A stretch of 6,772 bases of DNA, taken from Candidatus Woesearchaeota archaeon. GTDB lineage: Archaea > Nanobdellota > Nanobdellia > Woesearchaeales > DSVV01. Where the stretch lies: the NCBI GenBank assembly GCA_016205905.1, contig JACQSP010000003.1, forward strand, positions 1 through 6,772, read 5' to 3'. Below are positions 1 through 5,004 of the stretch, one piece after another; within the stretch, counting starts at the first letter, position 1; every line of letters begins with the position of its first letter. The notes below the pieces were generated by a model, which was not told the DNA's origin, did no database searches, and was given only the letters and a program-made list of their open reading frames with translations. A program made the position numbers and the translations under genes.

Positions 1-56
1 CCACATAGGCACGGAATTTTATATTCAATTATTAGTGTCCATACATATATTTTCAT
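1..56 (-). CDS. Possible start of a gene running off the left edge
   Basis: After the pyrH stop, an ATG at 56-54 opens a minus-strand frame that stays open to the window edge (18 codons, beginning MKIYVWTLIIEYKIPCLC). It starts 21 bases after pyrH, as a next operon gene would. There is no clear Shine-Dalgarno, only a TGATGAG stretch just before the ATG. Two short plus-strand frames are also open here, so this is a weak call and no product can be named. Confidence 0.28.
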   Translation of the reverse strand, partial: MKIYVWTLIIEYKIPCLC

Positions 57-77
57 AATCTCATCAAAATAGTTTAC

Positions 78-758
78 TTATACAATAACAGTTCCCCTAA
101 ACCCTTTCCCATCCAAACATCTTCTAAAATTTTCTAAATCATTGCCATTCAATATTATCACTTTTATCTTGAGTTTCATTGCCTCTTTTGCTGCTACTGG
201 GTCGAATGGCGTGTTTTTGCCAGGAATCCATTTGTCGCCTATGATTTTAATAAACTCTTTCCAAGAAATGTTCTTTAGTTGTTTGGCATCCTTGAATTTT
301 CTGGGATCTTTGTCGTATACATAATCAATATTGGTCATGTTAATTATTTCATCAGCGCCGATGTTTTTTGCGAGCAAAACAGCGTCCATATCAGAGCTGT
401 GTCCAGGGAGATATCCTGCGCCGATTATAATCTTATTTTTAATGTTTCTTATATTTTTATCTTCAGGATCATTAATTACTTCATTGCTCGCATCTTTTCC
501 CAAAATGCTTCTTACAAGCTCTGCGTTTATCCTTGTTGCTTTTATGCCTATCCAGTCCAAATCTTCATCGCTTATTGAAGCGATTTCTTTAGCAGCGTCT
601 TGGTATATTCTGCAAGTCTTTCCCCCGCCGCAAATAATAGCAATCCTATTGTTTTTAGCGAATTGGAGAATTAGGCCTCTAAATCTTTTTAAAAAATCAA
701 TATCTATTTGGTTAGGAACAATCAATGAACCGCCTAATGAGATTATTATTGTCTTCAT
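78..758 (-). CDS. pyrH: Archaeal-type UMP kinase (uridylate kinase)
   Basis: Cytoplasmic kinase that phosphorylates UMP to UDP with ATP, in pyrimidine nucleotide synthesis. The 226-residue protein belongs to the amino acid kinase fold and is full length for the archaeal family. Visible motifs are the N-terminal phosphate loop SLGGSL (7-12), the GGG loop (44-46), a DWIGIKATRINAELVR segment (68-83) for nucleotide and UMP contacts, PGHSSDMDA (118-126), the ATP-site block MTNIDYVYDKDPR (141-153) and PFDP (184-187). The frame could open at GTG 764, but ATG 758 is preferred: a GGTG Shine-Dalgarno core lies five bases before it and the family begins directly with M-x(1-3)-hydrophobic strand. About 200 bases separate it from the transporter pair upstream. 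That gap is filled by a foldback repeat, so pyrH is either read through from that pair or has a promoter inside the repeat. Confidence 0.94.
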   Translation of the reverse strand: MKTIIISLGGSLIVPNQIDIDFLKRFRGLILQFAKNNRIAIICGGGKTCRIYQDAAKEIASISDEDLDWIGIKATRINAELVRSILGKDASNEVINDPEDKNIRNIKNKIIIGAGYLPGHSSDMDAVLLAKNIGADEIINMTNIDYVYDKDPRKFKDAKQLKNISWKEFIKIIGDKWIPGKNTPFDPVAAKEAMKLKIKVIILNGNDLENFRRCLDGKGFRGTVIV

Positions 759-763
759 CAACA

Positions 764-767
764 CACC
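764..767 (-). promoter_or_regulatory. Shine-Dalgarno core for pyrH
   Basis: GGTG on the minus strand, followed by five bases and then ATG at 758. GGTG matches the archaeal 16S tail consensus (GGAGGTGAT). It overlaps the upstream GTG of the same frame, which argues for ATG 758 as the true start. Confidence 0.6.
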
Positions 768-800
768 ATTATTATTTTATGAGTATTCGCTTCGTTCTAG

Positions 801-814
801 GGCGTAGCCACGCC
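801..814. repeat. Short GC-rich hairpin in the left repeat
   Basis: GGCGT-AGCC-ACGCC, a perfect 5-bp stem with a 4-base loop, in the outer arm of the left foldback repeat. It stands out because the surrounding genome is strongly AT-rich. Confidence 0.55.
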
Positions 815-836
815 GTTCACGAATAAAGGTAAGATG

Positions 837-913
837 GTTAGAAAGCTTGACAGCTTGAAGGTGTGGCTCATATAACGCACTTTCGAGCTTTCAGAGGTTC
901 AAGCTTTCAAACA
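837..913. repeat. Long two-part hairpin in the pyrH leader
   Basis: The outer stem pairs 837-849 (GTTAGAAAGCTTG) with 901-913 (CAAGCTTTCAAAC), 12 of 13 positions. The inner stem pairs 852-863 (AGCTTGAAGGTG) with 878-889 (CACTTTCGAGCT), all 12 positions if G-U is allowed, around a 14-base loop. The two wobble pairs are G-U only when the plus strand is the RNA; on the minus strand they become A-C mismatches. A plus-strand small RNA is therefore conceivable, although the neighbouring genes here are all on the minus strand. No known RNA family was recognised. Confidence 0.55.
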
Positions 914-924
914 GTTTCATGTGA

Positions 925-949
925 CGGTGGACTGCGTCCCACAAACGTG
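925..949. repeat. Conserved hairpin, left copy
   Basis: On the minus strand this reads ACG-TTT-GTGgGAC-GCA-GTCCAC-CGT: a 6-bp stem with one bulged G, then a TTT bulge and a further 3-bp stem. The right copy at 1806-1830 differs only in one loop base and in the outermost pair, which is changed on both sides so that pairing is kept. Confidence 0.65.
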
Positions 950-960
950 CTTGGAACTGC

Positions 961-1308
961 TCAGCTTCCAAACCCTACAAAACTTACACCAATTATTATC
1001 AATAAAATACTTATCCATTTATAAAAATTCATGTTTTCATTTAAAAATTTTATTGACAGTAAACATGCCCATACATAAGATAATGAAATAAAAGGATACA
1101 AATATGATAAATCGGCATATTTTAACACAAACATAAAGATAATGCTTCCTGCAACATATAAGAATAAACCTGCAATAAGAGGTATGTTTTTTAAGATACT
1201 TAAAATATTGAATCTAAACTGAGCAGAACCGATTTTCAACAGCAAGCTGCCAAAAGCGCCAATAAATGTTAAACCTATTGTGATTAAAACAGCTATCATA
1301 AGGTTCAT
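961..1308 (-). CDS. Small four-helix DMT/SMR-type membrane protein, second of a pair
   Basis: 115 residues with four predicted membrane helices (about 3-25, 42-62, 68-86 and 97-113). It resembles the single-EamA-domain or small-multidrug-resistance transporters, including ArnE/ArnF-like flippase subunits. Typical features are G-x-x-L-L-K-I-G after helix 1 (20-27), the ADLSYLYPFISLSYVWACLLS stretch in helix 3, and the closing helix ILLIIIGVSFVG. It is clearly related to the gene just upstream, so the two probably assemble together. The membrane-embedded glutamate of classical EmrE-type drug exporters is not present in helix 1, so the substrate may not be a cationic drug; a lipid-linked or small polar substrate is equally possible. 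Positive charges favour the loops between helices 1-2 and 3-4, which suggests an N-out orientation. The start at 1308 has a strong AGGAGG Shine-Dalgarno seven to eight bases upstream. Confidence 0.82.
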   Translation of the reverse strand: MNLMIAVLITIGLTFIGAFGSLLLKIGSAQFRFNILSILKNIPLIAGLFLYVAGSIIFMFVLKYADLSYLYPFISLSYVWACLLSIKFLNENMNFYKWISILLIIIGVSFVGFGS

Positions 1309-1348
1309 AGTTTGCCTCCTATAACTAAATTATTCATGATTTGCCTCC
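1303..1348 (-). promoter_or_regulatory. Duplicated Shine-Dalgarno/ATG junction with a 10-codon mini-ORF
   Basis: On the minus strand GGAGGCAAA-tc-ATGAA (1348-1333) is repeated 29 bases later as GGAGGCAAA-ct-ATGAA (1319-1304). The first copy spans the end of the upstream transporter gene, whose TGA stop overlaps an ATG. That ATG opens the frame MNNLVIGGKL (1337-1305), and its TGA overlaps the start ATG of the downstream transporter gene. This gives two ATGA overlaps in series, each with its own GGAGG. It could pass ribosomes from one gene to the next and so balance the two subunits, or it may simply be a local duplication. Expression of the mini-ORF is unproven. Confidence 0.5.
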
Positions 1349-1684
1349 GAGAATTGCAACACCTATTATTATTAATGTCACACCAATCCATTTGAATAGG
1401 TTTATAGATTCATTGAATACAAAAATTGATAATAATATAACCCATAAATAACTTGTTGCTATCATGGGGTAAATTGTTGAGAGCTCGCCATTCTTTAATG
1501 CAAGTATTAAAAGCACAGCTGCAATGCCATAAAGTAATAATCCTATATACAAATAATAATTGAACAATGTTGAGATATCAAACATCATAGTCTTAGAAGC
1601 TAATTTGTAGAATACCTGTGCAGCAGAGATAAATAATGTAGAAATAATAATCAAAATAATTGCACTGAGTTTTGTATTTCCCAT
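1334..1684 (-). CDS. Small four-helix DMT/SMR-type membrane protein, first of a pair
   Basis: 116 residues with four predicted helices (about 6-25, 42-63, 70-90 and 97-113). The conserved blocks are SAAQVFYKLAS (20-30), ELSTIYPMIATSYLWVILLS (67-86) and GVTLIIIGVAILGG (101-114), typical of single-EamA-domain DMT proteins that work as pairs. It shares this architecture with the downstream gene at 961-1308, and only the duplicated start junction separates them. The start is uncertain. ATG 1684 gives the usual family length, and a TATA-like box lies 21-29 bases before it, as for a leaderless message. The frame stays open upstream to ATG 1744 and TTG 1750, which would add 20-22 mostly basic residues (PPKREHPLNKYK...). 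No Shine-Dalgarno supports any of these starts. The substrate is unknown; a lipid-carrier or small-molecule flippase is an inference from family relatives. Confidence 0.8.
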   Translation of the reverse strand: MGNTKLSAIILIIISTLFISAAQVFYKLASKTMMFDISTLFNYYLYIGLLLYGIAAVLLILALKNGELSTIYPMIATSYLWVILLSIFVFNESINLFKWIGVTLIIIGVAILGGKS

Positions 1685-1704
1685 CTTTTTTGTATTAATG
1701 TTAA

Positions 1705-1713
1705 TTTTATATT
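1705..1713 (-). promoter_or_regulatory. TATA-like box of the transporter pair
   Basis: AATATAAAA on the minus strand, ending 20 bases before ATG 1684. This spacing suits an archaeal promoter whose transcript begins at or near the start codon. If translation instead began at ATG 1744, this box would lie inside the coding sequence and would be fortuitous. Confidence 0.45.
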
Positions 1714-1805
1714 TGTTTAGCGGATGTTCTCGCTTTGGTGGCATCTTCAAATTAATAAAATAATGATTTTCTAACTTTTTTTAATATCAGTTTCTCGCTC
1801 CCAAT

Positions 1806-1830
1806 CCGTTTGTGGGACGAAGTCCACCGG
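1806..1830. repeat. Conserved hairpin, right copy
   Basis: The plus strand reads CCG-TTT-GTGgGAC-GAA-GTCCAC-CGG. Compared with 925-949, 22 of 25 bases are the same. The changes are one loop base (GAA for GCA) and a C-G pair in place of the outer A-T pair. Confidence 0.65.
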
Positions 1831-1867
1831 TCTCATGAAGATGATTTAAGTTTTTTAATTTTTGTCT

Positions 1868-1912
1868 AAAAAATATTAAAAAATTAATTATAATGGACGT
1901 GTGGCTGCGCCC
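1868..1912 (-). terminator. Probable terminator of the secF-secD operon
   Basis: On the minus strand, downstream of the secD stop, GGGCG (1912-1908) can pair with CGTCC (1899-1895). Two runs of six T follow, at 1883-1878 and 1873-1868. T-rich tracts are the usual archaeal termination signal. The stem lies in the outer arm of the right foldback repeat, so the repeat and the terminator overlap. The AT stem 1851-1883 also gives T runs on the plus strand, but no plus-strand gene ends here. Confidence 0.45.
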
Positions 1913-1968
1913 AGGAACGAAACAAATACTTATAATTTAACAAATTAATTTAACCTTTTCTTAACCAT

Positions 1969-3765
1969 TTATTCCTTAAACAATACTTCTATCATAGAAG
2001 CAAATGCAGGCCTTGTTATAAACACTCCAAACGTTACACCTGCAATGGTTGTCAATGCAAATCCTTTCAATAAACCTGCTCCTGCTGTTAGCAACGGCAA
2101 TAATGCGACGACAACTGTCAAATATGAACCCATAATAATATAAAATGCTCTCTTAAATTTCTCTTTCCAATTAAGGTATTCTGTTCCTTTTGAACTCTTT
2201 AATGTTTCGTCTGTAATAACTATTTGATTATCTACGCCAGTTCCTATTGCTACAATTATAGCAGCAATTGAGGCTAAGTCTAACTGCCAGTTAACAAGTG
2301 TTGCAAATCCAAGAATAAGCACTAATTCACTAATCATTGTTATTACCATAGGGATTATAACTGCTACTTTTCTGTATTTTATTGCAACAACACAAACAAC
2401 TGCTAAAATAGCAAGGGCTCCAATTAATAATGCATTTTTGACAAATTCTTTTCCAAGTATTGGTGAGATTGTGTCAACCTTTGCGATGTTTAATTTCACC
2501 GGTAGGCTTCCAGTAATAAGTATGGTTTGTAAGCGTTTCATATTCTTTGCAGAGTCTTGTATAGCTTCTTGTTTTGTTACACCTGAACCAGGGCCGCTAA
2601 TTGCTATTTGCGTGTCAGCTTTTCCTTTCAGCTCAGATCCAATCTTTAAGCTGTCAACAAGCTCGTCGTCAAGATAAAAGTCAATATTTTCTGACAAATA
2701 ACTTTCTCCGCCAGAACCAGTTACAATCTCTAAATCCTTTGTGGCATCTCCCTGCTTCTGCGCAGATTCTTGGCTAAGTGTTATTCCAAATGAAAAACTG
2801 CACTGGTACTGCTGAGAAGCAATTGCACCGCATGGTCTTCTTGGATCAACAGGAAAACTGCAATCAGGAGTTCTGCATACACTCTTTATATCCTGTCCGC
2901 CTTTAAACACAGTAACATTCTTTATCTTTGCCTCAAATTTACCCTGTTTGCCTATTAGCTCTTTAACATCATCTTCAGTTGCTCCTGCAACCTCTACAAT
3001 AATATATTTCTTGTCTGATAAAAATTCTCCTGCTTCTCTTATAATAATATCACTTAATCCATAAACATTTAATCTTTGCCTTAAGTTTGAAATAACTATA
3101 TCCATGTCTTCATCGCTGATGGCTGTTTCAGGCTCTAAAAGAACCCTTGTTCCGCCTTCTAAATCAAGGCCTTTTTTCAGATTTGTTGTTGGCGCATCAT
3201 ATACTGTTAAGCCAATATCTTCCACACCTATAACCTCTTCAAGTGTTTTAGGTGCAATAATCTTTTCTTCTATTGTTTTCTCTACAGTAATTATTGAGCC
3301 ATTTTCAGATGTTTCATTTACTTCTATTGTTTTATTTACAAGCTTTTCTTCTGTTTCATTAAGCAGGGTTATCTTTACAAGCGGTTTTACTGTTAATGTG
3401 TATTCTTTCTTGTTCTTGAAAAATGAGAATTTTCTTTTATCACCCTGTTTTTCAAAATTAGAAGCTGTTTCAATTGTTACTAAATCATCTGCCTGAAATG
3501 TTTTAACAACCTCTTTGTAGTCATCTGCATCCTTGATTGTTTTGCCGTTAATCTTTTTAATGACTTCTCTGAACATTGGCTTGTCTGTGCCCAATGGGCT
3601 TGAAATACCTGCGGTATATGCTGCGCTGTTCTTTGCAACACTTCTTACTGCAACACCATCATTCCATGGATTAGGGTGAATAGAAATTAATGCAAACAAG
3701 AGCAATATAATTAGCAGAATAATTCTACCTTTCTTTAATATTTCTTTAAGTTTGCTGTCTGCCAT
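1969..3765 (-). CDS. secD: Archaeal SecD, protein-export membrane protein, with PDZ-like domain
   Basis: Subunit of the SecDF complex, an RND-type membrane protein that assists preprotein translocation through SecYE using the ion gradient. In the 598 residues: helix 1 at about 13-30; a PDZ-like domain at about 36-128 (VRSVAKNSAAYTAGI, then REVIKKINGKTIKDADDY); a linker with NxT/S sequons at N136, N144, N150 and N155; the SecD signature GLDLEGGT (199-206); P1 base strands including RLNVYGLSDIIIREAG (231-246); and a head-region loop with cysteines 297, 302, 312 and 322. Five C-terminal helices follow (about 441-463, 466-490, 497-519, 540-561 and 565-585). IGTGVDNQIVITDE (507-520) carries D512, which lines up with the intramembrane aspartate of bacterial SecD needed for proton movement. 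It lies 43 bases after secF, so the order is the reverse of E. coli secD-secF. ATG 3765 gives a normal N-terminus; no strong Shine-Dalgarno is visible. Confidence 0.97.
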   Translation of the reverse strand: MADSKLKEILKKGRIILLIILLLFALISIHPNPWNDGVAVRSVAKNSAAYTAGISSPLGTDKPMFREVIKKINGKTIKDADDYKEVVKTFQADDLVTIETASNFEKQGDKRKFSFFKNKKEYTLTVKPLVKITLLNETEEKLVNKTIEVNETSENGSIITVEKTIEEKIIAPKTLEEVIGVEDIGLTVYDAPTTNLKKGLDLEGGTRVLLEPETAISDEDMDIVISNLRQRLNVYGLSDIIIREAGEFLSDKKYIIVEVAGATEDDVKELIGKQGKFEAKIKNVTVFKGGQDIKSVCRTPDCSFPVDPRRPCGAIASQQYQCSFSFGITLSQESAQKQGDATKDLEIVTGSGGESYLSENIDFYLDDELVDSLKIGSELKGKADTQIAISGPGSGVTKQEAIQDSAKNMKRLQTILITGSLPVKLNIAKVDTISPILGKEFVKNALLIGALAILAVVCVVAIKYRKVAVIIPMVITMISELVLILGFATLVNWQLDLASIAAIIVAIGTGVDNQIVITDETLKSSKGTEYLNWKEKFKRAFYIIMGSYLTVVVALLPLLTAGAGLLKGFALTTIAGVTFGVFITRPAFASMIEVLFKE

Positions 3766-3808
3766 GTTTGTGCCCTTGATTGGGATTTGTTTTGATTTTA
3801 TCCGATTA

Positions 3809-4804
3809 TTAATTATTAATTTTACTTCTTTCAGATTCTCTTTCTTTTTTCTCTTTGTGCTCTATAAATAATCTTAATATTGCCACGTTTTGTATCCATG
3901 TATTAAACATATCAAATATTAGGCCAATTAATAATATAGTCATGATTTCTGTTATAACTGCTGATTTTGAAACAAGCAAACTCACAATAACAGCTGCAAG
4001 TGTAGTTAGGGTCATTCCCATGCCTGTGTTTAATGAATCAAAGATTCTGTCAATATAAGTGCCTTCCTTTCTTTTTAACACTCTTACTGTAAGCAATATA
4101 TCTGTATCTACACTATAACCAATCAATAATAAGAAACCAATAATGCCTGCTGAGCTTAGTTTCATGCCCATTAGATTTACGACTGCAAGTGTTCCTATCA
4201 TATCACTGAATGCGCATACAATGACTGCAATGCTTGGAATAGGTGTTCTTAAATAAATAAATACAACTATTCCCATAAATACAAATGCCATAATAATTGC
4301 ATACAATAAATCTCTAAAGAAACTCTTACCAAGGCTTGAGCCTGTCATCTCAATGTTAAATTCTTTAGAAGTAATACTTGTTTTCTCACTCAAGGTTTTG
4401 ATTAAATTATCAGTTTCGGTTTTATCTGTTATATCTGCTTTAACAATCAAAGCTACCTGCCCAGCACCGCTTCTAACCTCTTCAATATCAATAGAATATG
4501 AATATAATTCACTTAATGCATTAGCAAGTTCTTTTATATTAAAATCAGCATAATTCTCAGTAGGAATAGTTATTATTAATCCGCCTTTTATAGAAACATC
4601 TTTCTTAAAAAGCTCGCCCGTAGATGTAAATTGATAAGCGATCTGAGCAATTGACAGCAATGTTATAAGAATAGTTATGAATAATAACTTTTTATAATGA
4701 TGCGTATATATGTTCTTCAATGTTTCTTTGGCAAAGCCATGTTTTTCTTCAGCATTCTTTTCAGTATCTTTAGTATTCTTTTCTGCATCCTTTTGATCAG
4801 TCAT
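3809..4804 (-). CDS. secF: Archaeal SecF, protein-export membrane protein
   Basis: Partner of SecD in the Sec-translocon auxiliary complex. The 331-residue protein has a charged, low-complexity N-terminal tail (2-35, with repeats of the D-x-E-K-N kind) and helix 1 at about 39-58. The SecF signature KDVSIKGG (68-75) is followed by the extracytoplasmic P4-like domain to about 160. Five helices follow (about 165-185, 189-212, 217-241, 259-279 and 285-313). LSSAGIIGFLLLIGYSVDTDILLT (216-239) is the conserved RND-like fourth helix, where bacterial SecF has GYS-x-N-D. The tail 316-331 is charged and cytoplasmic. It is the first gene of the secF-secD operon. A TATA-like box 23-32 bases before ATG 4804 and the lack of a Shine-Dalgarno point to a leaderless transcript. 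Confidence 0.97.
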   Translation of the reverse strand: MTDQKDAEKNTKDTEKNAEEKHGFAKETLKNIYTHHYKKLLFITILITLLSIAQIAYQFTSTGELFKKDVSIKGGLIITIPTENYADFNIKELANALSELYSYSIDIEEVRSGAGQVALIVKADITDKTETDNLIKTLSEKTSITSKEFNIEMTGSSLGKSFFRDLLYAIIMAFVFMGIVVFIYLRTPIPSIAVIVCAFSDMIGTLAVVNLMGMKLSSAGIIGFLLLIGYSVDTDILLTVRVLKRKEGTYIDRIFDSLNTGMGMTLTTLAAVIVSLLVSKSAVITEIMTILLIGLIFDMFNTWIQNVAILRLFIEHKEKKERESERSKINN

Positions 4805-4826
4805 ATATGTATTAAGAACAGTAATC

Positions 4827-4836
4827 TATTTAAAAA
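4827..4836 (-). promoter_or_regulatory. TATA-like box of secF-secD
   Basis: TTTTTAAATA on the minus strand, ending 22 bases before ATG 4804, at the spacing of a leaderless archaeal promoter. A second AT-rich candidate (GATATAATAAA, about 4840-4850) lies further upstream and would give a leader of about 15 bases. Confidence 0.5.
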
Positions 4837-4853
4837 GTTTATTATATCTCGAT

Positions 4854-4872
4854 ACTCTTAGATTGTAAGAGT
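4854..4872. promoter_or_regulatory. Inverted repeat in the divergent secF / TraB-family promoter region
   Basis: ACTCTTA-GATTG-TAAGAGT, a perfect 7-bp inverted repeat with a 5-base spacer. It lies about 18 bases upstream of the secF TATA-like box and about 37 bases before the TATA-like box of the divergent gene. That position and symmetry suit a dimeric regulator, but no regulator gene is in view, and a 7-bp palindrome in AT-rich DNA can arise by chance. Confidence 0.35.
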
Positions 4873-4908
4873 TATTATGATAGTTGACCTAATCCGTTCC
4901 ACAACTAA

Positions 4909-4916
4909 TTTATATA
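4909..4916 (+). promoter_or_regulatory. TATA-like box of the TraB-family gene
   Basis: TTTATATA on the plus strand. Transcription would begin near 4936-4944, giving a leader of about 60-70 bases before ATG 5005. No TATA-like box sits at leaderless distance from that ATG and no Shine-Dalgarno precedes it, so the choice is tentative. Confidence 0.38.
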
Positions 4917-5004
4917 CTAATTAAACATAATTCAAACTATTCGTTAAATTTATCTAAATATTAAATTACACAATAACTAACTCAGACATAACACAATCAT
5001 TAAA

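Larger units (their letters stand above)
782..955. repeat. Left foldback repeat (inverted copy of 1801-1930)
   Basis: This is an intergenic element between the transporter pair and pyrH. Its outer arm 782-811 matches the reverse complement of 1901-1930 at 25 of 30 bases. Its inner arm 919-955 matches the reverse complement of 1801-1837, including 21 of 22 bases at 927-948. The two arms also pair with each other: 793-811 (CGTTCTAGGGCGTAGCCAC) against 929-948, apart from two single-base gaps and a few mismatches. The 107-base centre has its own long stem (837-913) and shares no sequence with the centre of the right copy. The element ends 24 bases before the pyrH ATG and starts 5 bases after the stop of the transporter gene at 961. 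No coding potential was seen. It may be a MITE-like or genome-dispersed palindromic repeat, or a processing or terminator structure. Confidence 0.72.
1801..1930. repeat. Right foldback repeat (inverted copy of 782-955)
   Basis: Inner arm 1801-1837 and outer arm 1901-1930 match the inner and outer arms of the left element in opposite orientation. The arms also pair with each other: 1807-1827 (CGTTTGTGGGACGAAGTCCAC) against 1901-1919 (GTGGCTGCGCCCAGGAACG), apart from two single-base gaps and a few mismatches. The 63-base centre is almost pure AT and contains its own stem, 1851-1859 against 1875-1883. It lies between the secD stop and the transporter promoter. One half also reads as a secD terminator, so part of its conservation could be functional rather than mobile. 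Confidence 0.7.

Noticed and set aside
1..72. Plus-strand gene ending at TAG 70-72
   Set aside because: A 23-codon open frame at the window edge is expected by chance, no product is recognisable, and an equally open minus-strand frame fits the pyrH operon direction better.
759..764. GTG or TTG start for pyrH (764 or 761)
   Set aside because: GTG 764 overlaps the GGTG Shine-Dalgarno core that is well placed for ATG 758.
331..807. Open frames opposite pyrH, secD, secF and the TraB-family gene
   Set aside because: They lie antisense to confidently identified genes and their translations show no domain or sensible composition.
890..915. tRNA T-arm, because of a GGTTCCAAG stretch
   Set aside because: No matching stem, anticodon arm or acceptor stem can be built around it; the bases belong to the foldback stem.
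782..955. Integron attC-like recombination site
   Set aside because: The palindromic layout is similar, but the ends read CGTT...AACG, the reverse of the RYYYAAC...GTTRRRY arrangement of attC, and no integrase gene is in view.
782..1930. CRISPR array or IS200/IS605-type element
   Set aside because: There are only two inverted copies with no regular spacers, and no transposase or cas gene is present.
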